The notes: a model not told the origin generated them from the sequence alone. Positions 1 through 12,216 are shown, counted from the stretch's first letter. The stretch is DNA of 64,000 nucleotides from Pseudomonas congelans (GCF_900103225.1 NZ_FNJH01000001.1:742980-806979); one strand, 5' to 3'. Made by a program: numbers and translations.

Positions 1-455
1 ACCGCGTTGATGGACGCCACGTTGATGATGCTGCCGCCGCCGTTTTCGCGCATCAGCTTGCCCGCTTCCACGGACATGAAAAAGTAGCCGCGAATGTTGA
101 CGTCGACCGTCTTCTGGAATGCTCCTGGATCGGTGTCCAGCACATTGCAGAACTGCGGGTTGGTGGCGGCGTTATTGACCAGAACGTCCAGACGCCCGAA
201 CTGCTGACGGATCTGCGCGAATGCATGGGTTATCTGTTCCAGCTCACCAATGTGGCAGGCAATGGCTGTTGCCTTGCCACCCTCGCTGACGATGGCGTCC
301 GCCACTGCCTGGCAACCCTCGATCCGGCGGCTCGAGGCGATAACTTGCGCGCCTTGCTGGGCAAGCAGCCTGGCGATGGCTTCACCGATTCCTCGGCTGG
401 CGCCTGAAACGAAGGCAACCTTGCCATCAAGGTCGAAAAGCTGGGTTCTGGACAT
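1..455 (-). CDS. SDR-family oxidoreductase, 3' part beyond the window edge
   Basis: N-terminal 151 residues of a short-chain dehydrogenase/reductase; the gene runs off the left edge. The Rossmann glycine motif GASRGIG lies at residues 18-24, and NNAATNP is the variant of the family NNAG motif. A serine in NVASIN is probably the catalytic serine; the YxxxK part of the active site is not in the window. The start chosen has AAGGA seven bases upstream; another ATG five bases further upstream is out of frame. It follows the phosphotransferase gene by 27 bases on the same strand, so the two are probably cotranscribed. Substrate unknown. The company of a phosphotransferase of the type found with acyl-CoA dehydrogenases suggests a lipid or acyl-CoA substrate (inference). 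Confidence 0.88.
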   Translation of the reverse strand, partial: MSRTQLFDLDGKVAFVSGASRGIGEAIARLLAQQGAQVIASSRRIEGCQAVADAIVSEGGKATAIACHIGELEQITHAFAQIRQQFGRLDVLVNNAATNPQFCNVLDTDPGAFQKTVDVNIRGYFFMSVEAGKLMRENGGGSIINVASINA

Positions 456-482
456 GTCATTTCCTTGTCTTGGCGCTGGCTG

Positions 483-1550
483 TCAGAGGCTGGATTTTTC
501 GATCACACTCAGGCTCATCTGCTCCAGCAGCCTGTTCATGTGAATGAATTGGGCAAAGCGTTTGTCCTGGGTCTGGCCATGAAAAAAGCGGTAGTAGATC
601 TGTTGCACGATACCGGCCAGACGGAACAGGCCATAGGTGTAATAGAAATCGAAATTGTCTATGCGCACGCCGGCGCGCTCGGCGTAATAGTCGACAAATG
701 CCTGGCGGGTCAGCATCCCCGGAGCATTGCTCGGCTGGCGACGCATCAATTGAACAGGGGCCGGGTCGTCAGCCTGTATCCAGTAGGCGAGGGTGTTGCC
801 CAGGTCCATGAGGGGGTCGCCCAGCGTGGTCAGCTCCCAGTCCAGCACGCCGATGATGTGCATCGGGTTGGCGGGGTCGAGGATCACATTGTCGAAACGG
901 TAGTCGTTGTGCACGATGCTCGAGGTGGGTGAGTCGGCAGGCATTTTGGCTACCAGCCACTGCCGGACCTGCTCCCAGGCCGGAGCGTCCGGGGTCATTG
1001 CCTTCTCGTAGCGCTCGCACCAGCCGGAAATCTGCCGCTGTACATAGCCCTGCGGCTTGCCGAGGTCACCCAGGCCACAGGCCTGGTAATCGACGCGATG
1101 CAGGTCCACCAGTTTGTCGATGAAGTTTTTGCACAGCTGTTCGGTCTGTCGTGCATCCAGCGCCAGTTCCGGCGGCAGGTCAGAGCGCAGGATGATCCCC
1201 TTGACGCGCTGCATCACGTAGAACTCCGAGCCGATCAGCGACTCGTCCGTGCAGTGCATATACGCCTCGGGACAGTAGGGAAAGGCTTCCTTGAGCTGAT
1301 TGAGAATGCGGTACTCGCGACCCATGTCATGCGCCGAACGCGCCTTGTGTCCGAAGGGTGGACGACGCAGCACCAGTTCCCGCTCAGGGTACTGAAGCAG
1401 GTAGGTCAGGTTCGATGCGCCGCCCGGAAACTGACTGATCGTCGGCATGCCGTGAAGATCCGGCATGTGCGCCTTCAGGTACGCGTCGATCAGGGAGGCG
1501 TCCAGTTCTTCGCCTGTGCGAATCTCGGTGGACTGGTCAGTCAGTGCCAT
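483..1550 (-). CDS. Phosphotransferase-family protein (APH/ACAD10-like kinase fold)
   Basis: A 355-residue cytoplasmic protein of the aminoglycoside-phosphotransferase/choline-kinase-like fold. The catalytic loop is HNDYRFDNVIL, with the Asp of HND as putative base and the following Asn as metal ligand. GVLDWE is the second metal-binding motif and is followed by TTLGDPLMDLG, as is usual for the subgroup. That subgroup resembles the N-terminal part of ACAD10/ACAD11 and commonly sits beside acyl-CoA dehydrogenases and SDRs in bacteria, where phosphorylation of a hydroxyacyl-CoA is proposed. It heads a two-gene unit with the downstream SDR. The intergenic region before it holds an inverted repeat that could be an operator. 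An antibiotic kinase is the other reading, but the neighbours make it unlikely. Confidence 0.88.
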   Translation of the reverse strand: MALTDQSTEIRTGEELDASLIDAYLKAHMPDLHGMPTISQFPGGASNLTYLLQYPERELVLRRPPFGHKARSAHDMGREYRILNQLKEAFPYCPEAYMHCTDESLIGSEFYVMQRVKGIILRSDLPPELALDARQTEQLCKNFIDKLVDLHRVDYQACGLGDLGKPQGYVQRQISGWCERYEKAMTPDAPAWEQVRQWLVAKMPADSPTSSIVHNDYRFDNVILDPANPMHIIGVLDWELTTLGDPLMDLGNTLAYWIQADDPAPVQLMRRQPSNAPGMLTRQAFVDYYAERAGVRIDNFDFYYTYGLFRLAGIVQQIYYRFFHGQTQDKRFAQFIHMNRLLEQMSLSVIEKSSL

Positions 1551-1601
1551 ACGTATCCCTTGTGTTTATTATGGTCAGCGCAAACTATTGACTAATCTAA
1601 T

Positions 1602-1620
1602 GATCGTCCGTTTCACGATC
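1602..1620. promoter_or_regulatory. 19-bp inverted repeat upstream of the phosphotransferase gene
   Basis: GATCGT-N7-ACGATC is a perfect 6-bp dyad about 50 bases upstream of the phosphotransferase start. A TATAAT-like CATAAT (on the minus strand) lies between it and the gene. The geometry is compatible with a dimeric repressor or activator, for example TetR-type. No regulator gene is adjacent and the half-site is short, so this is only a candidate. Confidence 0.25.
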
Positions 1621-1702
1621 AAGCGCATGAGCGCTTTATAGGCTAGCGTGTTGCCGAGCAATCAGTGGCTCTGATTGCTGTTTTATAGAAAGATGCACGC
1701 AC

Positions 1703-1734
1703 AAAAAAACCGAAGCCGCCAGGGCTTCGGTTTT
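1703..1734 (-). terminator. Rho-independent terminator after the SCP2 gene
   Basis: A perfect 8-bp stem CCGAAGCC / GGCTTCGG with a five-base loop, followed on the minus strand by seven T residues. It sits about 30 bases past the SCP2 stop codon and separates that unit from the phosphotransferase-SDR unit. The other flank has four T residues on the plus strand, so weak bidirectional action is possible. Confidence 0.85.
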
Positions 1735-1763
1735 CAGGTAGTACGGCCTGCAGCGCGGCAGGT

Positions 1764-2081
1764 TTATACCGGGAACAGCTCGCTGAGCTTCATGGCCAGC
1801 ATCATGTCGCCCTCGGCACGCAGCTTGCCGCCCATGAAGGCCTGCATGCCATCGGTCTCGCCGCTGACGATGCCCTTGAGGGTCTCGCTGTCCATGACCA
1901 GAGTCACGTTGGCATCCGGGTTTTCGCCTTCCTGCAGGTCGCAGGTGCCGTCCTTGACGATCAGAGCGTATTGCTTGTCTTCGTCGGTGATATTGAAACC
2001 GAAGACCAGGTCCAGACCGGCAGCAGCAGCTGGGTTGAACTTGTTTTTCATGGTCTGTACGGCGTCTGCTACTGAGGTCAT
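1764..2081 (-). CDS. SCP2 sterol-binding-domain protein
   Basis: A 105-residue single-domain protein of the sterol-carrier-protein-2 fold, a small lipid- or acyl-CoA-binding module. Typical features are the D-x-N-V-T-L-V-M-D strand (residues near 55-65), the GIVSGETDGMQAFMGGKL helix region and the LAMKLSELF C-terminus. There is no signal peptide, so it is cytoplasmic. The start has GGATCAC upstream. It lies 54 bases downstream of the histidine-phosphatase gene on the same strand and ends at a strong terminator, so the pair form a unit. The ligand cannot be inferred; fatty acyl-CoA is the usual guess for bacterial members. Confidence 0.9.
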   Translation of the reverse strand: MTSVADAVQTMKNKFNPAAAAGLDLVFGFNITDEDKQYALIVKDGTCDLQEGENPDANVTLVMDSETLKGIVSGETDGMQAFMGGKLRAEGDMMLAMKLSELFPV

Positions 2082-2135
2082 GTGGTGATCCTTTTGAGTG
2101 AGTGCCAGCGTCCAACAAGACGCGATTGGCCGGGC

Positions 2136-2846
2136 TCAGCGATAGGTGATGAGCTCCGGCGCCTTCAGCAGTTGCAAATGTGTGTAACCGTTGAAGGAAG
2201 CCAGGGTAACGTCGTCGCCTTTGAATTTAAGCTGGTGCAACGACGTATTGACGATGTGCCAGTGAAGCTCCAGTGCCTTTGATGCAGGCATTCCGGTAAT
2301 GAGATGCAGCAGGGCGGTAATGGTGCCGCCGGACGTGAATACCGCGATACGCTCGTGCGGGCCGGCAGCCTGGAGAATCCGCTTCAGGCCTGCTTCGACG
2401 CGCGCAACGAACGCCTGCCAGCTTTGCAGCCCTGGCGTGTCGTGATTGCCACTCAGCCAGCGCCCGGTAATCAGGTTGAACAGGCGCTGGAATCCAGCAG
2501 GATTTGCGGCGGCGTCGCGCAGAATCTCCAGCGCTTGCGGTTCGTCTTCGAGCATCGCCGGTATCAACGCCCTGATCACGCCTTCGGCATCGAATTCATC
2601 GAACGCGCTGTCCAGCTGCACATCAGGCGTATCAAGGCCCGCTTCGGCGTACTGGCCCAGCATATGCCGGGCGGTATCTTTCTGGCGCATTAGCTCACCG
2701 GACACACAGCGATTAAAGCTCAGGCCCTGCTCGGCAAGGTAGGCACCCAGCACCTGTGACTGACGAATACCCACGGGCGACAGCACGTCGTAATTGTCTG
2801 CACCAAATGAGGCCTGGCCATGTCGTATCAGGTAGATGCTGCCCAC
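2136..2846 (-). CDS. Histidine phosphatase family protein (phosphoglycerate-mutase-like)
   Basis: A 236-residue protein with the branch-1 histidine-phosphatase signature: IRHGQ at residues 7-11, His9 being the phospho-acceptor. The second catalytic region is AVFTSGGTI, where most members have a His; here the residue before the GG is Ser, so the downstream acid/His arrangement should be checked. It is probably a phosphomonoesterase of unknown substrate rather than a glycolytic mutase, because the mutase loop residues are missing. It is the first gene of a unit with the SCP2 gene. No regulatory element was recognised upstream beyond an AT-rich stretch before the divergent sohB gene. Confidence 0.85.
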   Translation of the reverse strand: MGSIYLIRHGQASFGADNYDVLSPVGIRQSQVLGAYLAEQGLSFNRCVSGELMRQKDTARHMLGQYAEAGLDTPDVQLDSAFDEFDAEGVIRALIPAMLEDEPQALEILRDAAANPAGFQRLFNLITGRWLSGNHDTPGLQSWQAFVARVEAGLKRILQAAGPHERIAVFTSGGTITALLHLITGMPASKALELHWHIVNTSLHQLKFKGDDVTLASFNGYTHLQLLKAPELITYR

Positions 2847-3051
2847 GTCCGTTTCTTCTCGGTACGCCGAAGGTGCACCGAGGTTATGAGGGATGCCGGG
2901 GGACTGTCAATGAAAAAACATACGCTCGTTTGAAATCATCGTTTTAATGGTTTGTAACGGGTCATTGGCTGGTGCGCCGCACAGGGCGTCGGTATGCTGC
3001 ATTCATCACAGCCCTTGATTGGTAAGGGCCTGACACTAATGAGGGATATTC

Positions 3052-4074
3052 GTGGATTTCGTTGTCGATTACGCAAGTTTTCTGGCCAAGACCGTGACGC
3101 TGGTGATCGCCATCGTTGTGGTGCTGGCTGCCATTGCGTCCATGCGTGGCAAGGGCCGTCGCAAGTCGTCCGGACAATTGCAGGTCACCCGGCTCAATGA
3201 TTTCTACAAATGCCTGCGCGAACGGCTTGAGCAGTCATTGCTCGACAAGGAGCGCCTCAAGACGTTGCGCAAGGAGCAGGGCAAGGCGCTGAAGAAAGAG
3301 AAAAAGCAGGCCGAGCCCAAGGCCCGTGTCTATGTGCTGGATTTCGACGGGGATATCAAGGCCTCGGCCACTGAAAGCATGCGTCATGAAATCACCGCAC
3401 TGCTGACCCTGGCCACTGACAAGGATGAAGTGGTACTGCGTCTGGAAAGCGGCGGCGGCATGGTCCACAGCTATGGCCTGGCGTCGTCGCAACTGGCGCG
3501 CATTCGTCAGGCGGGCATCCCGTTGACGGTGTGCATCGACAAGGTCGCGGCCAGTGGCGGCTACATGATGGCGTGCATCGGCAACAAGATCATCAGCGCG
3601 CCGTTCGCCATCCTCGGGTCCATTGGCGTTGTGGCACAGCTGCCCAACGTCAATCGCCTGTTGAAGAAGCACGACATCGATTTCGAAGTGCTGACCGCAG
3701 GTGAGTACAAGCGCACCCTGACCGTGTTTGGCGAAAACACCGAAAAGGGCCGCGAGAAATTCCAGCAGGATCTGGACATCACCCACGACCTGTTCAAGAA
3801 CTTCGTTGCCAGCTATCGCCCGCAATTGTCCATCGACGAAGTGGCAACGGGTGAGGTATGGCTGGGCATGGCAGCGGTCGACAAGCTGCTGGTCGATGAG
3901 CTCAAGACCAGTGACGAGTACCTGGCTGAGCGAGCCAAGGACGCAGACGTGTTCCACCTGCACTACGTGCAACGCAAGAGCCTGCAGGAGCGCATGGGCA
4001 TGGCGGCTGCCACCTCTGCGGATCAATTGGCCACCAAATGGTGGGGACGTTTGACTCAGCAGCGGTTCTGGTAG
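3052..4074 (+). CDS. sohB: SohB, inner-membrane serine peptidase of the S49 family
   Basis: A 340-residue SppA/SohB-type protease anchored by one N-terminal transmembrane segment (about residues 9-28), with the catalytic domain expected in the periplasm. A charged, coiled-coil-prone stretch (residues 55-90) follows the anchor. The Ser/Lys dyad is visible: Ser168 in AASGGYMM and Lys220 in GEYKRTL. Length and the WW-containing C-terminus fit SohB better than the longer SppA. Translation starts at GTG after GAGGGATATTC. The gene stands alone between the divergent phosphatase unit and a repeat-rich non-coding block. In E. coli SohB is a putative peptidase that suppresses degP loss in multicopy (family knowledge). 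Confidence 0.93.
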   Translation: MDFVVDYASFLAKTVTLVIAIVVVLAAIASMRGKGRRKSSGQLQVTRLNDFYKCLRERLEQSLLDKERLKTLRKEQGKALKKEKKQAEPKARVYVLDFDGDIKASATESMRHEITALLTLATDKDEVVLRLESGGGMVHSYGLASSQLARIRQAGIPLTVCIDKVAASGGYMMACIGNKIISAPFAILGSIGVVAQLPNVNRLLKKHDIDFEVLTAGEYKRTLTVFGENTEKGREKFQQDLDITHDLFKNFVASYRPQLSIDEVATGEVWLGMAAVDKLLVDELKTSDEYLAERAKDADVFHLHYVQRKSLQERMGMAAATSADQLATKWWGRLTQQRFW

Positions 4075-4083
4075 GAGTGCGTG

Positions 4084-4187
4084 AAAAGGTGACCTGAGTC
4101 GAATCCAAGTCACCTGATGGCGCAGAACCGCTTTGCGACGCGGAGCGTCACGAACTGCATTCCCACGCGGAGCATGGGAACGATAGT
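4084..4187. repeat. Copy A of a ~105-bp palindrome-bearing repeat (REP-like)
   Basis: First of two imperfect direct copies flanking a 280-bp segment. Shared blocks in order are AAAAGGTGAC, CACCTGA, CGCAGAA, GAGCGTCACGAACTGC and a terminal hairpin ending in ACGATAGT. In this copy the hairpin is TTCCCACGCGGAGCATGGGAA with one mismatch in the stem. A smaller GACGC-GGA-GCGTC hairpin precedes it. The terminal palindrome resembles the REP sequences common in P. syringae genomes (from memory, not searched). Confidence 0.75.
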
Positions 4188-4466
4188 CGTCAGATCCCGA
4201 GTCGTGCTCTTAACCAAACTGTTTTAAAGTGCTTTTCAACCGCGATGGCACTGACGACGCAGAGTACGACGTAAGTGACGGCTGAGTCCTGGCGCTGATC
4301 CAGGGCTAGCCTGGCTGGACGCCATGCTAGCCGCACCGGGCCATGGATGGCCCGTTGCGGCGACCCCCGGATCAGTGACAGGGCGAAGGAACCCGACGAA
4401 GTCGGGCCGGAAACGGAGCTTGGGACTTTGCTCACTTTGGTCCCTCAAAGTGAGTCGCCGAGGGCG
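4188..4466. other. Non-coding segment between the two repeat copies
   Basis: No credible gene was found here on either strand: the available reading frames lack ribosome-binding sites and resemble no family I know. The segment holds several short dyads, for example GGGCCATGGATGGCCC, CCCGACGAAGTCGGG and CTCACTTTGG-TCCC-TCAAAGTGAG. The pattern of linked hairpins suggests a complex repeat or degenerate mobile element rather than coding sequence. Small hypothetical proteins are sometimes annotated in such Pseudomonas repeats; I would not call one. Confidence 0.6.
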
Positions 4467-4571
4467 AAAAGGTGACTTGAGCCGAACGCCAATCCACCTG
4501 ACATCGCAGAATCGCCGTGTGACGCAGAGCGTCACGAACTGCGTGCCTACGCGAAGCGTAGGCACGATAGT
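4467..4571. repeat. Copy B of the ~105-bp palindrome-bearing repeat (REP-like)
   Basis: Second copy, in direct orientation to copy A and with better-preserved hairpins. GTGACGC-AGA-GCGTCAC is a perfect 7-bp stem. GTGCCTACGC-GAA-GCGTAGGCAC is a perfect 10-bp stem with a three-base loop. Stem bases differ from copy A at several paired positions while pairing is kept, as expected for selected or transposed palindromes. It lies about 40 bases past the stop codon of the DUF934 gene and may also serve as its transcript end. Confidence 0.78.
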
Positions 4572-4613
4572 TATCTTAATTGAGCACCGGGACGAGACGC
4601 CGAGACGCCTGAA

Positions 4614-5108
4614 TCAGCGGCGCCGGAACAGCGGCAGCGGCTCGTCGGTCGCAGCCTGATAGGTGACCGAGAAGTCCTTCAAGCCTTCCAGCGCCTCATA
4701 CGGATCCTTGTCGGCACGCACCGCAAACGCATCGAAGCCACAGCGGCGCATGTAGAACAACTGATCGCGCAGCACGTCGCCGATGGCGCGCAACTCACCC
4801 TTGTAGCCATAACGATCGCGCAACAGGCGCGCATTCGAGAAGCTGCGACCATCAGTGAAGGCCGGGAAATTCAGGGCGATGACCTGAAACTGGTCAACGT
4901 CCTCGCCGATTTCCTCGGCTTCCTCATCGCTGTCCAGCCACACACCCAGACCACCATCGCGTGCCTTGAGGGCGTGCGCGTGTTCGCGCCATAGCGCCAG
5001 CGGCACGATCAGGTCGTCGCAGTTCGACAGGCTGTCAAACGTAGTGTCCTTGGGCAGCAGGTGCCAGGTTTCATCGATGACTTCGTTGTTCTTAATGATT
5101 CGCTGCAT
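4614..5108 (-). CDS. DUF934-family protein linked to sulfite reductase
   Basis: A 164-residue protein of the DUF934 family, usually annotated as an oxidoreductase probably involved in sulfite reduction because it is nearly always encoded directly after cysI in Pseudomonas. Recognisable features are an acidic stretch DSDEEAEEIGEDVD (near residue 70), then VIALNFPAFTDGRSFSNARLLRDRYGYKGELRAIGDVL, family-typical and cited here only as a block (about residues 80-118). I chose the ATG preceded by AAGGAG with seven bases spacing; an earlier in-frame ATG lacks a ribosome-binding site. The start lies inside the end of the reductase gene (17-base overlap), implying translational coupling. Biochemical role not established. 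Confidence 0.9.
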   Translation of the reverse strand: MQRIIKNNEVIDETWHLLPKDTTFDSLSNCDDLIVPLALWREHAHALKARDGGLGVWLDSDEEAEEIGEDVDQFQVIALNFPAFTDGRSFSNARLLRDRYGYKGELRAIGDVLRDQLFYMRRCGFDAFAVRADKDPYEALEGLKDFSVTYQAATDEPLPLFRRR

Positions 5109-6750
5109 AGACGCGCTCCTTGAAAGGGTCAATGCCAATACGTTGGTAGGTGTCGATGAAACGCTCGTCTTCGGTACGTTTTTCAACGTAGACGTCGATC
5201 AGCTTCTCGATCACGTCCGGCATCGCCTCCTGGGCAAAGGAAGGGCCGAGAATCTTGCCCAGGCTTGCGTCACGGCTGGCACTGCCGCCGAGCGAAACCT
5301 GATAGAACTCTTCACCTTTCTTGTCCACGCCCAGCACGCCGATATGGCCGACATGGTGGTGGCCGCAGGCGTTCATGCAGCCGGAGATGTTCAGGTCCAG
5401 CTCGCCGATATCGAACAGGTAGTCCAGATCGTCGAAACGACGCTGGATGGATTCGGCAATCGGGATCGACTTGGCATTGGCCAGTGAGCAGAAATCACCG
5501 CCCGGGCAGCAGATGATGTCGGTCAGAAGGCCAATGTTCGGCGTCGCGAAACCATTGTCGCGCAGCTCGTTCCACAGGCTGAACAGCTCACTCTGCTCAA
5601 CATCGGCGAGGATGATGTTCTGCTCGTGAGAGGTGCGCAGTTGACCGAAGCTATAGCGATCGGCCAGGTCGGCAATGGCGTCCAGTTGCTTGTCGGTCAC
5701 ATCGCCAGGGGCGACGCCGGTTGGCTTGAGCGACAGGGTCACGGCAATGTAGCCAGGCTTCTTGTGCGCCAGCACATTGCGTTGACGCCAGCGAGCGAAA
5801 CCTGGGTGTTGGGCGTCCAGCGCTGCCAGTTCGGCGTGCTGATCGCTGAGAGCCTTGTATTGCGGGTCAACGAAGTGCCGGGAAACGCGCTGCACTTCGG
5901 CTTCGGTCAGGGTGGTCTGACCGCCACGCAGGTGAGCCATTTCAGCCTCGACCTTGGCGGCGAACACTTCAGGGGTCAGCGCCTTGACCAGAATCTTGAT
6001 TCGCGCCTTGTACTTGTTGTCGCGACGGCCATAGCGGTTGTAAACCCGCAGGATGGCGTCGAGATAGCTCAGCAGGTCCTGCCACGGCAGGAACTCATTG
6101 ATGAAGGCACCGACGACAGGCGTACGGCCAAGGCCGCCACCGACCAGAACGCGGAAGCCCAGTTCGCCAGCTTCGTTACGCAATGGCTCGAGGCCGATGT
6201 CATGCACTTCGATGGCTGCGCGGTCGCTGGTCGAGCCGTTGATCGCGATCTTGAACTTGCGCGGCAGGTAAGCGAATTCAGGGTGGAACGTGGTCCACTG
6301 ACGGACGATCTCGCACCATGGACGCGGGTCTACCAGTTCGTCTGCCGCCACACCGGCAAACTGGTCGGTGGTGACGTTGCGCAGGCAGTTGCCACTGGTC
6401 TGGATAGCGTGCATCTGCACGGTCGCCAGTTCAGCGAGAATATCGGGAACATCTTCAAGCGCAGGCCAGTTGAACTGTACATTCTGGCGGGTGCTGATGT
6501 GCGCGTAGCCTTTATCGTAGTCACGCGCGATTTTCGCCATCATGCGCGCCTGGCGAGAGGTCAGCTGACCGTAGGGAACGGCGACGCGCAACATTGGCGC
6601 GAAGCGCTGAACATAAAGACCGTTTTGCAGGCGCAACGGTCGAAACTCTTCTTCGCTCAGTTCCCCGGCCAGGTAGCGTCGGGTCTGATCCCGGAACTGC
6701 TTGACGCGGTCCTCGATGATCTTCTGATCGTAATCGTCGTATACGTACAT
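5092..6750 (-). CDS. cysI: Siroheme-dependent sulfite (nitrite/sulfite) reductase, CysI type
   Basis: About 552 residues; the hemoprotein that reduces sulfite to sulfide with six electrons in assimilatory sulfur metabolism, in the cytoplasm. Two ferredoxin-like half-domains are visible. The siroheme/4Fe-4S cysteines are C-x5-C in CCPGGDFC and C-x3-C in SGCMNACGHH near the C-terminus. HISTRQNVQF and TSGNCLRN are conserved substrate/siroheme-pocket blocks. The chosen start begins MYVYDDYDQ, with CAGGA six bases upstream; an ATG nine codons earlier is in frame but has no ribosome-binding site. The gene overlaps the DUF934 gene downstream. The upstream region 6897-6958 is unusually AT-rich and would suit a CysB-type activator (inference, no consensus matched). 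Confidence 0.93.
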   Translation of the reverse strand: MYVYDDYDQKIIEDRVKQFRDQTRRYLAGELSEEEFRPLRLQNGLYVQRFAPMLRVAVPYGQLTSRQARMMAKIARDYDKGYAHISTRQNVQFNWPALEDVPDILAELATVQMHAIQTSGNCLRNVTTDQFAGVAADELVDPRPWCEIVRQWTTFHPEFAYLPRKFKIAINGSTSDRAAIEVHDIGLEPLRNEAGELGFRVLVGGGLGRTPVVGAFINEFLPWQDLLSYLDAILRVYNRYGRRDNKYKARIKILVKALTPEVFAAKVEAEMAHLRGGQTTLTEAEVQRVSRHFVDPQYKALSDQHAELAALDAQHPGFARWRQRNVLAHKKPGYIAVTLSLKPTGVAPGDVTDKQLDAIADLADRYSFGQLRTSHEQNIILADVEQSELFSLWNELRDNGFATPNIGLLTDIICCPGGDFCSLANAKSIPIAESIQRRFDDLDYLFDIGELDLNISGCMNACGHHHVGHIGVLGVDKKGEEFYQVSLGGSASRDASLGKILGPSFAQEAMPDVIEKLIDVYVEKRTEDERFIDTYQRIGIDPFKERVYAANH

Positions 6751-7090
6751 ATAGGTCCTGTTCTCAGGCTTCGTCATGAAGCAGGGCAGTGGCGTCAGTC
6801 TGGAAAAAGCCCGCTGCTCGTTGTTTCCTGCTTCATCTGGTCAATTCTGCGCGCACGGCCGCGCACTCCCCGGGGAGCGAAGGCGACGATAGCAGTTTGC
6901 AGTTATCGATAAAAGTGATGTTTATATATATGCAAATCACTAAAAGCGATAAACAAAAGGGCGACTGTTCATATCCCTGCTTGCCGTGTGGGCAAGACTC
7001 GACTTAACTGAACTCTGACCGATGCCGAACAGGTGTCGAGACACTCCTATTCATGTGCAATCACCCACAAGACCGACAAGAGGCGATGCG

Positions 7091-7204
7091 ATGAGCAAGC
7101 ACCCAAAAATAGCCAAGCCAGCCAGATCCGTGGATACCTGGGCCATTTTATTCATTGTCATTCTGGCGGTAGGCGCCGCGATGTTCTGGGCCAGCAGCCA
7201 GTGA
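7091..7204 (+). CDS. Small single-pass membrane protein (37 residues)
   Basis: A 37-residue peptide starting MSKHPKIAKPARSVD and continuing into one hydrophobic segment (about residues 16-34) that ends near the C-terminus. The basic N-terminus followed by a membrane helix predicts N-in topology. The start is supported by AGAGG seven bases upstream; a longer reading from an ATG 23 codons earlier lacks a site. Not recognised by name. It sits upstream of the orphan periplasmic binding protein on the same strand (about 100 bases gap) and divergent from cysI. Whether it works with either is unknown. Confidence 0.6.
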   Translation: MSKHPKIAKPARSVDTWAILFIVILAVGAAMFWASSQ

Positions 7205-8414
7205 CAGGCTGATAAAGAATCTGCCGAGGTCTCCAGAACCTTGCTGCCGCAGCCGATAACTCGCTCGTAGCGATAAATCCCTGCTGCTTCAAGGTTCGTT
7301 GATATGAAGGCGTTATATGCTGGCTGGCTGATGCTGTGCAGTTGTCTGTGGGCTGGGACGACACACGCCGCCTCGGTAGTATTTCTGAGCCCCGGTGCAG
7401 CATCCGATAATTATTGGCAAAGTTATTCCCGGGTCATGCAGACGGCTGCCGACACCACCGGCATGTCGCTGAAAATACTTTTTACCGAGCGCGACACCCG
7501 CAAGTTGCTCGATCTGGCGCGAGCGACGCTGCAGGGGGACGAGCGCCCGGATTACCTGTTGTTTTCCAATGAGCTGAATATCGCCCCTGAAGTCCTGCGT
7601 ATGTCCGTGGGCAGCGGGGTCAAGCTGTTTGCCGTCAACAATACGCTGACCCCTGACCAGATCCGGATTCTCGGTGACCTGCCATCGCGCTATCCGAGTT
7701 TCATCGGCAGCCTGGTGGGTAACGATGAAGAGGGCGGTTATCTGACAGCAAAACGGCTTATCAGTCTCGCGGCTCCTATCACGGATGGTCAGGTCATCGA
7801 CATGCTGGCATTTTCCGGGACCAACACCACGCCCGTTTCCCTGTTGCGTGAAAAAGGCATGCTGCGCGCCCTGGCCGAGCATCCGGAGGTGCATCTACGG
7901 CAGATTGTGCTGGGTGGCTGGCGCCGTGATCGCGCGCTCGAGCAGGCTCGCGTGCTATTCAAGCGTTACCCACAGACACGCCTGGTATGGGCTGCCAACG
8001 AGCAAATGGCGTTCGGTGCGATGGATGCATTGCGCGAGAGAGGCGGCAAGCCGGGGCAGGACGTATTGTTCAGTGCTATCAACGGCACGTCACTTTCGCT
8101 GCAGGCTCAGCTCAATGGCAGTCTGAGCGTTGTGGCTTCAGGGCATTTCACCCTGGGCGGGTGGGCGATCATTCTCTTGCACCGCTATGACACTGCCCAA
8201 AGGCAGGCGCGGCAACAGATCGGCGCACGCATCATTGATGTGGTTCACGTCGTCGAGCCGCAGGATGCGCAACGCTTTCTGAATGCAGCCAGGGGCGAGC
8301 ATTACCGGCTCGATATTCAGGCATTCAATGTGCAAGCTTCTGGCGAAGCGTCGCCATTTTCCCTGAAAGGGATGTTGCCGCCTGATCACTCAAGCGGCGA
8401 TAACCGGTCAGGCG

Positions 8415-12134
<3,720 letters not shown>

Positions 12135-12216
12135 GGGGGCTACCTTGAGAAGGTCGATTCTTTAAAGAACGGGATGATAGCAAACCGGAACGGTTTTAGT
12201 GTTGTTGTGCCTTTTG

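Noticed and set aside
4190-4659. Small open frames in the repeat block after sohB
   Set aside because: They span diverged direct repeats and hairpins and have no ribosome sites or family resemblance.
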